From Phascolarctos cinereus (lineage: Eukaryota > Chordata > Mammalia > Diprotodontia > Phascolarctidae): DNA of 64,000 nucleotides. Below the pieces are notes generated by a model that worked only from the letters and a program-made list of their open reading frames with translations, was not told where the DNA came from and ran no database searches. A program made the translations under genes and the position numbers. Positions 1 through 11,310 of the stretch are shown here, in pieces. How positions within the stretch are numbered: the stretch's first letter is position 1; every line of letters begins with the position of its first letter. Location of the stretch: NCBI RefSeq assembly GCF_002099425.1, contig NW_018344272.1, positions 1,342,001 through 1,406,000 of the forward strand, in the 5' to 3' direction.

Positions 1-1917
1 TTAAACCTAAGCCCTCATGGAAGTCATCTTGCTTGTCCTAATATACATTTTTTTTTCATATAAGAAGGGAATTTTGAATTTTGCTTTCTCATGCAGTAAT
101 TTTATCAGTTAGCAAACTTCCTTTCAGTTGCGGTCATCAAAAGACTGACTTTTCCTTGCTGTGCTTTTTATTCTTTGGATCAGCAATTTATCCTCACCAC
201 TCTTTTTACTTTTAGTGCTTATACATCTGCCACTGTGGAGATGTGATTAAAATTCAGGCTGTGTGCAAAGAGAACTATTACAAATCTAAATTGGATAGTA
301 AACCTAAACATTTGTGTTCTGCCTGGAGACTGCAAACAAATGCGCAAAAACTATATCCTCAACTATTATGAAACCTCTTTGGCTATTTCCCAAGCTGATA
401 TGGCTAACTAGAAAATAAATACCAGAAATCCTCTGCAGATTCTTCATCCCTTGACCAACAGCCCCAAGTCTCTGAAGACTCTGTTTAAACAGTGTTAAAT
501 GTAATCTTTATTTTTTTCAGATAGCCTGGCATATTTCTTTCAGACATGAGTGTTTAATCAGTCTGAGCAAGGCTTTGGCATAGAAAGGTTTATGGAATTA
601 TTGAACTCATAACTGATCTCTGTCCATCACTGTTTCATGTTCCACAAGATCTTTTCATAAATACCTTGCTGCAAGATCTTTTTTCTGATGTTATGTATAC
701 AAGATGAGAAGAAGAAGAGTTTTTTAAAGGAATGGTAGTCTATATAAAGCATGTAAAATTGAGCCTTTCATCAATTCATCCCAGCTTTTTACTTCCTACC
801 CTTTCACATTTGAATTAAAGTCCTTTAAGGTTTATTTTCACTACTGACATCTGCTTTCATGGCGATTCTTTTGTAAGTTTAACTTGTGTGATACCTCTCC
901 AATATGATTTATTAGGTATACTCATTCCAGGAAAGAGACTATGTGGGAAATTTATCATCCAATGTGTTTTATTGGTTTGTTATTTTCTTCATATGGCAGG
1001 GGTTTAAGGACACGAACCCACATGTAACAGTATTACACAGGTTATCAATCTCATTAATATTTAGTCACTCCTCAGCCTGATCTTTATCTTAGTTACATCC
1101 CCAAACTCTAGGGAAATAAAGGGCATGTTAGCATCTTTCTTTATTAATTAATACAATGTCAACATATTGCTCAATTATCAACTGAGCTCAGAGCCTCCAA
1201 CCCAGATCATCAAATCTTATTTAATAAACTAGTGAAAAATGCTTTCTCAATAGTAGTTGCTCATATCTCGCCATATACGAAATCCCTTGATCTCCTAGGA
1301 ATAAATATTAAAGTTATTGAATATAAATTTTTTTAATCATTTAAATAAATAATCAGTCATGAATAATTATTTATAATACATATCTGTGAGAAAAATCATA
1401 ACCAGAATCACTTGAAACCCTCAATATAACTGAATATGGTTTTCTCACTTCTGAGAACATAAGGTAATACTATTTAGTTGACTTAAGATAAGAATTAGCC
1501 TTTTCATAAGAATTTTTTTCACAAAATAAAAGTTATTATAATTTCTGGGCCTTTTCAAACAATAATAGGAAAAAAGTACCTTTAGTTTGTCTCCATCACT
1601 CATGCTTAATAGTTTCTGTCCAGACTCATTCCTCATAAAATTATCTTTATTATGTTTCTTCATAAAATTATCATGAAAATAGTTGTAACAAAAAAACATT
1701 TCTCCTCACCTTCTTTCTCTCTCCTCCATATTTTCTGTCACAAACCCTCAAAGTTAATGCAATTATATTCTCCCTGATTGCACATGGAAGAACACCTCAT
1801 AGAATGACAACTATAAATGTAACTTCTAGCTTCTCTGCTCTTAAATAGTTTCTATAGACTCTGTAGGACAGACTTTAGAAACAGGGGATATAGTTATGAA
1901 AATAAAACAAAACATAC
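1..1917. other. Unrecognised AT-rich non-coding stretch
   Basis: No SINE, LINE or DNA-transposon signature was recognised on either strand. Open frames are short, AT-driven and lack protein-like composition. Nothing here supports a gene. Confidence 0.5.
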
Positions 1918-2430
1918 TTATTTAAACAGTATTTTATTTTTCCCAATTGTACGTAAAAACAACTAGAAACATTTTTTTAAAATTTTGAGTTCCAAATTCT
2001 CTCCCTCCATCCTTATTCTCTTCTTTCATTGAGAAGGCAAACAAGTTGATATAGGCTATAACTGTAAGTGTAATCACTCAAAACATATTAGTTATGTTGT
2101 AAAAGAACACACGGACCAAAATCAATCAATAAATAAAACAACCACAAGAAAAATAAAATTAAAAAAGTAGGCTTTGATCTTCATTCAGACTCCATCAATT
2201 CTTTCTCTGGAGGTAGATAGCATTTTTAATCATGAATCCTTCAGAATTGTCTTAGATCGTTGTATTGATCCATTGTACTGAAAATAGTTAAGTCATTCAC
2301 AGTTGATCACTGCACAATGTTGCTGTTTCTATGTACAATGCTATCCTGTTTCTGCTCACTTCTCTGCATCAGTTCATGTAAGTCTTCTTAGGTTTTTCTG
2401 AAAGCATCCTGCTCATCCTTTCTTATAACA
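1918..2430 (-). mobile_element. L1 3' end (ORF2 C-terminal and 3' UTR), antisense
   Basis: On the minus strand this reads as the end of a marsupial L1. A T-rich left edge at 1918 marks the 3' end. Recognisable blocks follow: 'gagttccaaattctctccc', 'cattgagaaggcaa', 'atcatgaatccttcagaattg' and 'catcagttcatgtaagtct'. The same blocks occur in the same order at 24480-24960. The fragment stops abruptly at the MAR1 SINE that begins at 2431. Family assignment rests on recalled consensus. Confidence 0.75.
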
Positions 2431-2688
2431 AAGGTAGCTGTGTAGCACAGCGGATAGAGTGCTAGGCCTGGAGTCAGGAAGACTCATGCTCCTGAGTTCA
2501 AATCTGGCCTCAGACACTTACTAGCTGTGTGATCCTGCGCAAGTCACTTCACCTTGTTTGCCTCAGTGTCCTCATCTGTAAAATGAGCTAAAGAAGGAAA
2601 TGAAAAACCACTCCAATATCTTTGCCAAAATTTTGCTATGTTACAAAGAGTTGGACGTCACTGAAAATGACTGAACAACAACAAATGA
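2431..2688 (+). repeat. MAR1-type SINE
   Basis: The full-length form is present: tRNA-like head (gtagcacagcggatagagtg), core 'cctcagacacttactagctg', middle 'cctcatctgtaaaatgagc', then 'aaaccactccaatatctttg' and the tail 'ctgaacaacaacaaa'. It sits exactly between an L1 3' fragment and an ORF1 fragment. I could not find a clear target-site duplication. Confidence 0.85.
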
Positions 2689-3275
2689 ACTTTTTAAGAG
2701 GTTCTCTTCTTCAGTGAATTTTTATGCATTTGTTTGTATTTGGCCAATTCTGCTTTTGAAGGTATTCACATGGATTTTTGTGCCCTTTTTACCATTTTGC
2801 CTATTCTGGTTTTTTAAGGTATTATTTTCTTCAGGTTTTTTTTTTGTGCTTCTTTTAACAAGTTGTTTATTCTTTTTTTCATTATTTTCTTGCGTTAATC
2901 ATTTCTTTCCCCATTTTTTCCTTTACCTCTCTTATTTGATTTTTAAAATCCATTTTGAGCTTTTCTAGGAATTCTTTTGGGGGGGGCTGAGATCATTTCA
3001 CACTTTTCTTTGAGGCTTACCATATAGCTGTTTAGACATTGTTATCTTCTTCTGAAGTAATTTTCATTTGGTGAGATTTTCTTGTGGTTGTTATTTGCTC
3101 ATTTTTTCTAGTCTACTTCCCAAGCTTTAGGTTTTTTGTGCTGCTATTTTCAAAGTTAGCTCTGGGGATCTGTAAGTTTTCAGTTCTTTCAAGGAGGTAT
3201 GATATAAGGAGGGATGGGGTCACTGATCTCCAGGACTATGCTCTGGTCTGTGAGGCCCTGTTCCATTACTAGAAG
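2689..3275 (-). mobile_element. L1/HAL1 ORF1 N-terminal region and 5' UTR, antisense
   Basis: The sequence parallels 26880-27560 in the larger HAL1 copy. It keeps the ORF1 coiled-coil coding region (ttttaaggtattattttctt, cctctcttatttgatttt) followed by the 5' UTR landmark 'taagttttcagttctttcaa'. It is diverged and has no long open frame. With the L1 3' end to its left it forms a rearranged L1-type relic from which most of ORF2 is absent. Confidence 0.65.
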
Positions 3276-3346
3276 AAAACAGTCTTATAGTTAAGCCTGT
3301 ATTCTGAATGAGTATCAAAATTTAGTTGTGGTAATAAAGCATGTAG

Positions 3347-3591
3347 AGCAGGTAGGTGGCACAGGGCATAGAGTGCCAGACTTAAAGTCAGGAAGACCTG
3401 AGTTCAAATCTGGCCTCAGACACTTCTACCTGTGGGTCTCTGTGCTTGCCTCAATGTCCTCAACTGTAAAATGGAGACAACAATAGCGCCTACATCACAG
3501 GCTTTTTGTGAGGACTGAGCATGATAATATTTGAAAAGCACTTAGTAGAGTGCTTAGCACATAGTAGGTGCTATATAATGCTTATTCCCTC
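3347..3591 (+). repeat. THER1/MIR-type core-SINE
   Basis: Head 'gcaggtaggtggcacaggg', core 'ctggcctcagacacttc', and the THER1 3' portion 'gtgaggactgagcatgataat', 'gcacatagtaggtgctatat' ending in 'aatgcttattccct'. Nearly full length with modest divergence. Confidence 0.8.
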
Positions 3592-4466
3592 CTATTAATA
3601 AATATGACTAGGTGGGAAAAGGGTCATATTTTCCATGATATGTAGGACCAGATGACCTAGTAGATAAATGTCATTTAATATACACACATAGGAAAAGTAG
3701 ATTGAACCAGGGAGACTGATGGAAGACACTCAAGGGTTTCAAGAGTAATGGATATGTTTTCTAGGGTTAACGACCATGGGAGGAGAGACAAGCTGGGGAA
3801 ACATGGGATAACTGCAACCATGAATAACTAATAGTAGCTGAAGTACTCCGAATGAGGAGCTGCATGAGAAACCAGGGATCAATTGATTAAACAATGAAAA
3901 TGGATAGAATATATAAGAAAGGGCATTTCTTAAGCACTGAGGCTTCAAATACCTCTTTCAGCTTCCGCTTCAGAGAGAGAGAGAGAGATAAACCTGGCCC
4001 TGGAACCATTTTGAAGATGTCTTTTCAAAGTACTATGCTGGGGGCAGAATGCTGGTGGTGGGGAAGGGGATGAAATAAAACATGCCTGTTCAATGATGTG
4101 GCTTAGATTATTTTCTAGATCCTTTACTATTCATTTTTGTCTTGATTAATGTTTCAATGCTATTCTTTTCCTAGATTTCTTAGCATGCTGATCCTCTGAA
4201 TGTCTAACCTAAATTAACTTTAGAAGCTCCTAGTATTTAAACCGAGTATGGGCAAGTGAGCCAGAAAAATATGACACCAATGAGTAGAGTAGAAAGCCAA
4301 GGTATTTAATTCACCTCAGAGAGTAATTTTTCCTGAGCAGTTTTATAATGATTCACACTCTTAATCAAATAAGAAATGATCACTCAAAAGGTATCTACAA
4401 CTATTAATCTTAGCTCTGCTTGAATGAGGCCTGCTTTTTGGTCTTTCAAAATGCTCTTATAGAACT
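3592..4466. other. Unrecognised sequence with a short GA run
   Basis: No repeat family was recognised. A (GA)n tract of about 15 bp lies near 3974-3989. Short open frames have no protein-like features. Confidence 0.5.
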
Positions 4467-4609
4467 ATAGAGTTGTAGGGGCTCTCAGAAGTCAGTCCAG
4501 CCTTATTAGTTTAGAGAGGAACAAATGAAAGGTTAGACAGGTTAAGTGACTGGCCTAAGATGTCAGCCCAGGTTTCATGATTCCCAATCTAGTTCTCTTT
4601 CTATTACAC
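4467..4609 (-). repeat. MIR3-like SINE with L3/CR1-type tail, antisense
   Basis: The antisense tail 'tagagttgtaggggctctca' is followed by 'agtccagcc', then the diverged core 'ggttaagtgactggcctaag'. This matches the order seen in antisense MIR3-class SINEs. Confidence 0.55.
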
Positions 4610-4664
4610 AAAGCATAATATGAGTATCTGAGGAAATGAGGACTTTATTATTTTAATATTGATC

Positions 4665-4895
4665 ATAAGAGCTAGCGCTTATTTAGAGCTCTAAGATTTG
4701 CAAAGCACTTCACAAATATTATCTTCTTTCATCCTTACAACAACCCTGAGATTAGGTGCTATTATCATAGATAAGGCAACAGAGAAAGACAGATGTTAAG
4801 TGACTTACCCAGGGTCACACAGTTAAGGTAAGATTTGTACCCAGGTCTTTAAGCTTCCAGATACAGTGTTCTGTCCACTATGCTACCTAGCTGCT
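4665..4895 (-). repeat. THER1/MIR-type SINE, antisense
   Basis: Antisense landmarks in order: 'gcaaagcacttcacaaatat', 'tccttacaacaaccctgag', 'aggtgctattatcat', 'taagtgacttacccagggtc', and the head complement 'ctatgctacctagctgc'. Confidence 0.8.
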
Positions 4896-5091
4896 TTGAA
4901 AGTGTATATTTTCACACGTAGTACATATTTTCTATAATTTCCATCCAGGAAGTCAGTACATTGAGAAAATGATGAGCTATAGCAATGATGAAGCATTGGA
5001 GTCATTTACCTGTAAAATAATCATTAAAAATAAAAAGGGAAATCAGAATGAGTTTCTTTGTATATGCAGAAAATATATTTTAGTGAAGAGA

Positions 5092-5235
5092 AATTCATTT
5101 GATAAGCATGTATCGAAAGCTTACTATATGCATAACATTGCATTAGGTACTGAATATGCTGAGTACACTTCTTCTGTGGGGAAGAAAAATAAGTATACCT
5201 TCTAGGAGCTTACAGCATGCCATGCAGACATTTAA
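5092..5235 (-). mobile_element. L2 3' end, antisense, diverged
   Basis: Reads as an antisense L2 tail: 'cttactatatgcataacattg', then 'taggtactgaatatgctgag', and 'taggagcttacagcatgcca'. Short and diverged. Confidence 0.5.
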
Positions 5236-5345
5236 AAAAATGACAAAGGATCATAAATATCAGTGGACTATAAGTCCAGTAGGAGTTTAGAGGATATAGT
5301 CACTTCCAGGTGACAGGGAAAGACCTCTAGACTTCGCATTAAGTA

Positions 5346-5602
5346 GGTGCTAGGTATGCAATAGTGGATAGAACACAAGGCCTAGAGTCAAGAAGACCTG
5401 AGTCCAAATCCAACCTTAAAACACTTACTAGCTGTGTGACTCTGAGCAAGTCATTCTACCTCAGTTTCCTGAGCTATAAAATTGGAATAATAGTAGCATC
5501 TGTTTCTCAGAGTTTTTATGAGCATCAAATGAGATAATAGTTGTAAAGTGCTTACCATAGTGCCTAGCTCATAATAGGAGTTTAATGCTTATTTCCTTTC
5601 TT
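5346..5602 (+). repeat. THER1/MIR-type SINE
   Basis: Head 'gcaatagtggatagaacac', core 'cacttactagctgtgtgac', 'gagcatcaaatgagataata' and 'tgcctagctcataataggag', ending in 'aatgcttatttcc'. Confidence 0.8.
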
Positions 5603-5957
5603 CCTTCTTCTTTAGATCCTCTTTAGATTAGATGTGGTTTCCCACGTCTAGGAATTCACACCATGTGATCACCTTATATATAGTGAACACTTCCATTCTT
5701 AGTAAGTCTGGTCCTTAGAAAGAAAACTGTCTGTGGCCTAGAACATACTTAAAGCTTTTCCAACAGGTAGATTATGTCTTGATGTATAGTATTGTACTGA
5801 GAGTATATCTGACATAGCCTTTGAGAACCCAGGCTTGCATCTGATCATAGTCAGAGTAGGATTTAGGGCAGGGTGAGTACCTTCAAATAGCAGAACTATT
5901 GAGCTAGTGAAGAACCAAAAAGATGTATTCTTCATTTGATTAGAAAAGATGAATTCT
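5601..5957. other. Unrecognised sequence
   Basis: No repeat, RNA gene or coding signature was identified. Confidence 0.5.
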
Positions 5958-6063
5958 ATGAAATGGAACAGTGAAGGAGTACTGGATAAAGAGTTGGGAG
6001 ACAGCTCTAGTCCCATCTTTGCTATGAACTATTTTTGTGTTCCTGGTATGCAGTGGGTGCTTC
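5958..6063 (+). repeat. MIR3-like SINE, 5' part, split by later insertions
   Basis: 'aaatggaacagtgaaggagt' and 'ctctagtcccatctttgcta' match the head of the MIR3-type copies at 42981 and 59400. The remainder resumes at 6393. The piece 'cctggtatgcagtgggtgct' just before the SINE pair resembles an L2 or MIR tail, so the locus is a mosaic. Confidence 0.55.
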
Positions 6064-6392
6064 ATAAGTGATACTGATTGGGGCAGCTAAGTGGCGCAGT
6101 GGATACAGTACCAGCTGGGGAGTCAGGAGGACTTGAGTTCAAATCTGACTTCAGGCACATAACACTTACTAGCTGTGTGACCCTGGGCAATTCACTTAAC
6201 CCCAATTGCCTCACCAAAACAAAGTGGCATGTTTTGGGGGCAGCTAGGTGGCACAATGGACAGAGCTCTGGCCTGGGGTCAGGAAGACCTAAATTCAAAT
6301 CCAGCCTCAGACACTTGACCCTGGGCAAATCACTTAATTGCCTCACCATAAAGGGGAAAAAAAAGAGGAAAAAAAAAGATAAGTGATATTGA
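6064..6392 (+). repeat. Two tandem WSINE1-like SINEs inserted in a MIR3
   Basis: The first copy starts near 6080 with 'ggggcagctaagtggcgcag' and ends near 6225 (ccccaattgcctcaccaaaa). The second starts near 6236 (gggggcagctaggtggcaca) and ends in an A-rich tail near 6378. The pair is flanked by the 14-bp duplication ataagtgatactga (6064-6077) and ataagtgatattga (6379-6392), with one mismatch. The second copy lacks the 'ttactagctgtgtg' block. Confidence 0.85.
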
Positions 6393-6523
6393 AAATCACC
6401 TTGGACAAGTCACTTTACCACTTTGTGCCTCAGTTTCCTCCATATGTAAAATAAAGGTAAGATTCCTAGGTGGTTCTTAAGAACTGCCTTCCAGCTCCTA
6501 ACATTAAATTGTATCATTCTATG
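6393..6523 (+). repeat. MIR3-like SINE, 3' part with L3/CR1-type tail
   Basis: Continues the SINE split at 6063: 'ccttggacaagtcactttac', 'cctcagtttcctccatatgt', and the tail 'gccttccagctcctaacatt' ending 'tcattctatg'. Confidence 0.6.
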
Positions 6524-6969
6524 CAGTAGCTAGTTGGCTGCGAATAAATATGAAGTGATATCAACACTGATGTCATAGGGTGCATTCACCCTGAAGCTGT
6601 GTTGAAATAAAACCTTCTGTGGGGAAGCCCTGGAAGGCAAAGTCAGACTTACTTAAAGAGGTAGTATTGTATAATAGAGTTTGGATTGGAAGTCAGAGGA
6701 CAAGGCCCTGGAACCAGTGCTGAAGCGAATGAGGAAACCTGGGCAAGTCATTCATCCCCTTCACTGCTGACCTTGATACCCAGATCAAGCCCTTTCATGT
6801 TCATAACAAATATAGCAAAAAAAAAAAAAGACCCTAGTGACCAATCTTCTAGTGATATTTTTCTGAATTTATCTCCATTGGTTGGGGCTATAGTTAGAAA
6901 CTTTCTAGTTTCTGGGACTTGCATTTCAGAGGTATAACCCTTGAGCCACTGGTATTATAGATATAGCCT
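6524..6969. other. Unrecognised sequence
   Basis: Contains a 12-13 bp A-run near 6820. No coding or RNA signature was seen. Confidence 0.5.
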
Positions 6970-7008
6970 TATAGGCTATACACACACACACACACACACA
7001 TACATATG

Positions 7009-7075
<67 letters not shown>

Positions 7076-7104
7076 GTAGGCAGATATAGATAGAGATAGA
7101 TAGG

Positions 7105-7158
<54 letters not shown>

Positions 7159-7168
7159 TAGGCTATAC
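6970..7168. repeat. Compound microsatellite (CA)n-(TA)n-(GATA)n
   Basis: (CA)n at 6980-7000 is followed by a long, nearly pure (TA)n at about 7013-7077 and (GATA)n at about 7082-7158. The 12-mer tataggctatac stands at both ends (6970-6981 and 7157-7168). Confidence 0.95.
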
Positions 7169-7299
7169 CTATATATAGGTATTATAGGTATATCCAGGTA
7201 TAGCCACTGGAATTATCTTTACCTCACCATAAGGCAATAGGAAACATCTGGAATATTCCTTGAATAAATTCATCAAGATTTATCCCCAGGAAGACTGGT

Positions 7300-7504
7300 T
7301 TCTTGTTCTGTGTCTCACAGGCTCTGTGACTCCTGTGCAAATCAGGTAACCTTTCAGTGTTCTAAGCAGTACCCTAAGATTATATGTTGCAGAGAAGGTT
7401 CTGACCTGCATGAGGTCATGAAGGATTTATCTTATGAAGGAATTCCCTTTATCAGTGAAAACACAAATTCACTCTGTATCCTGAAATGTAACACTATGGA
7501 GTTA
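7300..7504 (+). repeat. Diverged MIR-class core-SINE
   Basis: 'ctctgtgactcctgtgcaaa' followed by 'aacctttcagtgttctaag', 'ttgcagagaaggttctgacc' and 'ccctttatcagtgaaaaca' matches the order of a therian MIR variant recalled from other marsupial sequence. An open frame across it is incidental. Confidence 0.55.
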
Positions 7505-9049
7505 ACTTAAAGAATCTTGTTTGTTTTTGAACGCACCCAGAAAAATTCTGATGTGCTATGGTAATTGAAGAATTACAGATTTGATTAATACTATTAGAGA
7601 CTGGCTCTTCTCATATGTTTCTGCTTTATGAGTTAATAGCTTCAAGAATTTCTCCTCCTTTCCAAAACCCTTTCTCTGCAATTGTTTTACAGCCAGCGAT
7701 ATGTGATTTTTTTCCTAGTTCAACGTCCCTGGCGTAGATTTTTTTTCATTGTCACTTGTGGCTTAAGCATTAATTTCATCTGCATTGCTGAGTGACATCC
7801 TCTTGTTGCCAATTTGTGGGCTAGAATCAATGGCTTATAAAATGCCCAAGAGTCATTTCTGCACTGATAGCTGTACTTCACCTTCTATAAATTTATTTTG
7901 GGGACATTTTTGAGTATTGCTCACAACAACAAGGAAGTGAACATAACAGGACGGGGAAAGACAGGCAACATTTTCAAGTTTTTGAGAGCAAAGAAAACAA
8001 AAGTAATAGAAAAAAAGTAGAAGTGGGAGTCTGATTAAGAAATTGAGGGCTTTAAGTGACACTCCAATGCCCTGGGCTGGAGTTCCAAAAGTAGACAAGG
8101 GAATTGTACTCCCCTGTGCTCGGGCTTGTGGCTCAGAAGATGAAATCTATTTTCATCCTGCCAAATTTTCCAAGACACACAATGGGAACATCCATCCCAA
8201 CAGGAAGAATGCAAATTTAGTGATTGTGCACACTGATGGTTTCTCTGTCACCTGTTTCATCCCAGAAACATGGCTTTCTCTCTATGCAAGCATCGCTCAC
8301 ATTTAGTGACATTCACTTGTTGCTGTGGGGCACTGAACAAATTACCTCTTTGTGTCAGGCTGTTTAAAGCAAGAAATCGACTTACTGTTTGAGGTTTGCA
8401 TCCACTGCAAAGCCCACTGCACTTCTATCTGAAATCCAAAGGCTCACATGTATTAAATCAGATTTCTCTTAGAAACCAGCTTGGATGGAATACTCCATCT
8501 GGCCTATAGCAACACAATTAATTTTCCAAAGTAGAGAGGAAAAAATTGTAGCCCACTATTAAAGAAGAAAGATGTTTGGCACCAAAGACGAATCTCAGTA
8601 GAAGCCAATAAGACCTCAGGGGTTCCTTCGGCTATTATAAAATGTTAAGTGAAGGGAATGCAAGTGAGAGGTTTTGAGCTAAAAGCCCTGGGGAAGGTAA
8701 TCAAGAAAAGAAGGATCATGGTGCCAGCTACCCAGTGTGGGCTTCCTCAGAGCACTTCACAGAGTCTCTCACCCTAATCTACCAAGAAGTGAAAATTCGT
8801 CTGGCTGATAGGAACCTGCTCAGGTTACCTTAGGTCCCACAGGCATATTTTCAGGTATATTTTAATTGGTGGGTACAAGGTAGGAAGTAAAGAATTTGCA
8901 TATTAAGGCAAAGACAACTAGGAAGATTGCCAGAGCCTGGCAACATTTTTTTTTAAAATGGGAACTATGATTTCTTTGGTATAGGGAACTCCCTAAGGGA
9001 GATTTCTGCATAAGAAAATTCCCTTTACCAAAATTGTGCAACTTATAGT
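7505..9049. other. Unrecognised repeat-poor stretch
   Basis: About 1.5 kb with no recognised transposon. Overlapping open frames of 81-87 codons on both strands (about 7853-8306) have no recognisable motif and no Kozak or splice context. It could be unique or conserved non-coding sequence. Confidence 0.5.
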
Positions 9050-9205
9050 ACCTGGGGCACTGAGAAATTGAATAACTTGCTCAGGGGTTCTTCATCTAGA
9101 TGTGTCAGAGACTGGACTTAAACTCATTAGCTCTCTGTTCACTAGACCCCCTTAGCTCTGGCACATAGTAGCACTTAATAAGTGCTTTGTGATTGGTTGG
9201 TAAGG
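9050..9205 (-). repeat. Diverged MIR antisense joined to an L2/MIR tail
   Basis: 'ggcactgagaaattgaata' and 'acttgctcagg' read as an antisense MIR core. From about 9158 the sense-strand text 'ctctggcacatagtagcact' followed by 'taataagtgctttgtgattg' is an L2- or MIR-like tail on the plus strand. Confidence 0.45.
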
Positions 9206-10689
9206 AGCAGAGGGAAAAGCTTCCTGGTGACTCCATCTGCTTCCAATTCTGTGAGGCAATCTTTACTTATAATCCAAACATTGAAATCTGGCTATGAAGA
9301 GAAAGGACTGAACTAATTGATACTGTCTATTTACTAAATCCAAATGAATTGTATACCAATTGTATAACAACCAGGTGTGTTAGTAAATATTTAACAACCT
9401 GCTCTCCAAAAAAAAGCACACATAACATACTTTTAAGTTTAATCAATACTAATAACATTTTGTCTGTCACTTTCTTAAGTCCAGATAATTCACAGAAGAG
9501 TAAGTCAAGCTATGATTTATAGCATTTGTGGACTTCTGAGGTGAAAATGCTGACACTGAAAATATAACATTTGGCTCTCAAGAGAGTATGAACTGGTTTC
9601 ATGACATCCCTGCTAATGACCTACACTCAGTCTCTCAAACGAAAACCTCTGGACATTGTGATTGTTTTTTTTAAAGTGGCTCCACATAAACATACAAGAT
9701 TTTTCTATTTCCCAGTAATTAGAAATGGGAAAGCAAATATGCTTCAAATTTCTAAAACCTGGAAGAGACTGGCATATTGAAATACAGCCACTTCAGCATA
9801 GAAAATGAAGGACATGCAACACCAGCAACTTAATGGGTCCCTTCAAAACAATAGAAACAAACATAACCTTTGGGAAACTATTCAGTTGAAATTTCTCTTT
9901 CAAGGATGCCTGCTCTCTTTTCCTCCACTTGCTTAAGGGAAAATTGGGAAATGGATACCAAAGAACAGGGTTCTGGTTGATAGCACTGATTCAGGGGATT
10001 ATTATTTTAAGGAGGAACTTTCTGTGATTTGAAACACTGCTTTTAAAAATAATCTGATTTTTTTTAACAAAGAAAAAAAATGAACTGTTTATTCAGAGGA
10101 GCAAAAAAAAAGCCCAAACAAACTTGAGGAAGTGACTTGAGATGAGTACATGTCTGGTTAGGAAAATAAAATTGTAGAGTATCTTGACAGTAGGATAACA
10201 TATTGGAGTTATGTTACATGCAACGTCAAATTAAATTGAATGTTGATAAAGTGAATATTTAGTGCATGAAATCTTCATTTATAAGGTACTCGTAAAATAT
10301 GTATACAATTTATTCTGCTGTGTCCAAAAGTCTTTCGGTTGAAGGGTATGACTAGCATCTTAGAAGGTGTAGATTCTAAGATTGAGGTAACTGCCAAAGA
10401 GGGCTAATAAGCCAATAGAATATATTGCTTTTTATAGAGCTTCAGGAGAGAAAGGAAGGCTCAACAAGAATTTGTATGATTGCTTCTAATCAATGTCAAC
10501 ATCCTTTGCTATAACTTCACTTATGGATAGCAAAATCCTCTAGGATAGTAGAGAAACAAATGAATTTAAGAGATCACAACAAAGTAGAATTCCTGGGCTA
10601 CTATGCAATTCAAAGAAACTACCCAAAGATGACTCTTGGTTAAGTGCCAGGAAACCATTGGAACTCAGCTAAATCATCCTTGGGTCAGA
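9206..10689. other. Unrecognised repeat-poor stretch
   Basis: No family was recognised over about 1.5 kb. A short piece near 10319-10340 resembles a mariner terminus but has no partner. Confidence 0.5.
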
Positions 10690-11070
10690 TTTTTTTAAAA
10701 TAAATTTTTTTCGGTCAACAAAAATTTAATTTCTTTTCCTACTAGAGGGAGAACCCTTTGTTTTAGATAGACTATAGATAGTCATTATATGTATGTGTAC
10801 ACATATGTGCACATACACATGTGTGTACATGCATACATACATATGCAAAACAAATACCAGCATTGGTAATTAATATATATATGCCTCAATCTGTACCCTG
10901 AGTCAATTTTTCTTCATGAGCCTTCCGGAATTATGATTCATCATTGTGTTGATTAGCATTTTTAAGTCTTTCAAAGTTGTTTGTGTGCAAAATACTTTGT
11001 TATTGTATAATTTTTTTTCTTCTGGTTTATTTTATTTCACTTTTCATCAGTTTATATAACTCTTCCCGAG
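10690..11070 (-). mobile_element. L1 3' end, antisense half of a twin-primed insertion
   Basis: The T-rich left edge marks the 3' end. A short ATGT/CA-rich stretch follows, then L1 3' blocks: 'catcattgtgttgattagca', 'aagtctttcaaagttgtttg', 'tgttattgtataa' and 'catcagtttatataactctt'. At about 11070 orientation switches to sense L1. Confidence 0.7.
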
Positions 11071-11310
11071 TTTCTTTGGGTAGTATCATAAACGAATTAG
11101 ATGTGCAAAGAAGACATTATCTGTCAGATTTATGGTTAAAGAAAGAGTTCACGACCAAATATAGAATAGAGAGGATCACAGAAGATAAAATGGATATTCT
11201 TGATTATATAAAATTAAAAAGGTTTACACAAATATAGCTAACATTTTATATTTTTATATTTAACTAAAATCAGAATGGAATAAATTGGGTAACTAGTTTG
11301 ATTCAGTTTT
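11071..11310 (+). mobile_element. L1 ORF2 segment, inverted half of the same insertion
   Basis: The plus strand reads as the ORF2 C-terminal region, also seen at 18590-18740: 'tatctgtcagatttatggtt', 'gttcacgaccaaatatagaa', 'ttgattatataaaatt' and 'aactaaaatcagaatggaat'. It directly abuts the antisense 3' end, the arrangement made by twin priming. The short open frame spanning the junction is an artefact. Confidence 0.7.

Noticed and set aside
2431-2500. Possible tRNA gene from the tRNA-like head
   Set aside because: It is the head of a MAR1 SINE. No complete cloverleaf could be supported, and the same head recurs across the window.
6078-6386. Open frames on both strands over the SINE pair
   Set aside because: Entirely within WSINE1-like repeats. 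Similar frames appear in other SINE copies.
7082-7158. CRISPR-like regular repeats
   Set aside because: Simple (GATA)n without spacers. The organism is a vertebrate.
7853-8306. Overlapping 81- and 87-codon open frames
   Set aside because: Opposite strands, no recognisable protein, no supporting signals.
10319-10340. Mariner-type terminus (gtgtccaaaagtcttt)
   Set aside because: No inverted partner or TA boundary nearby. Too short to call.
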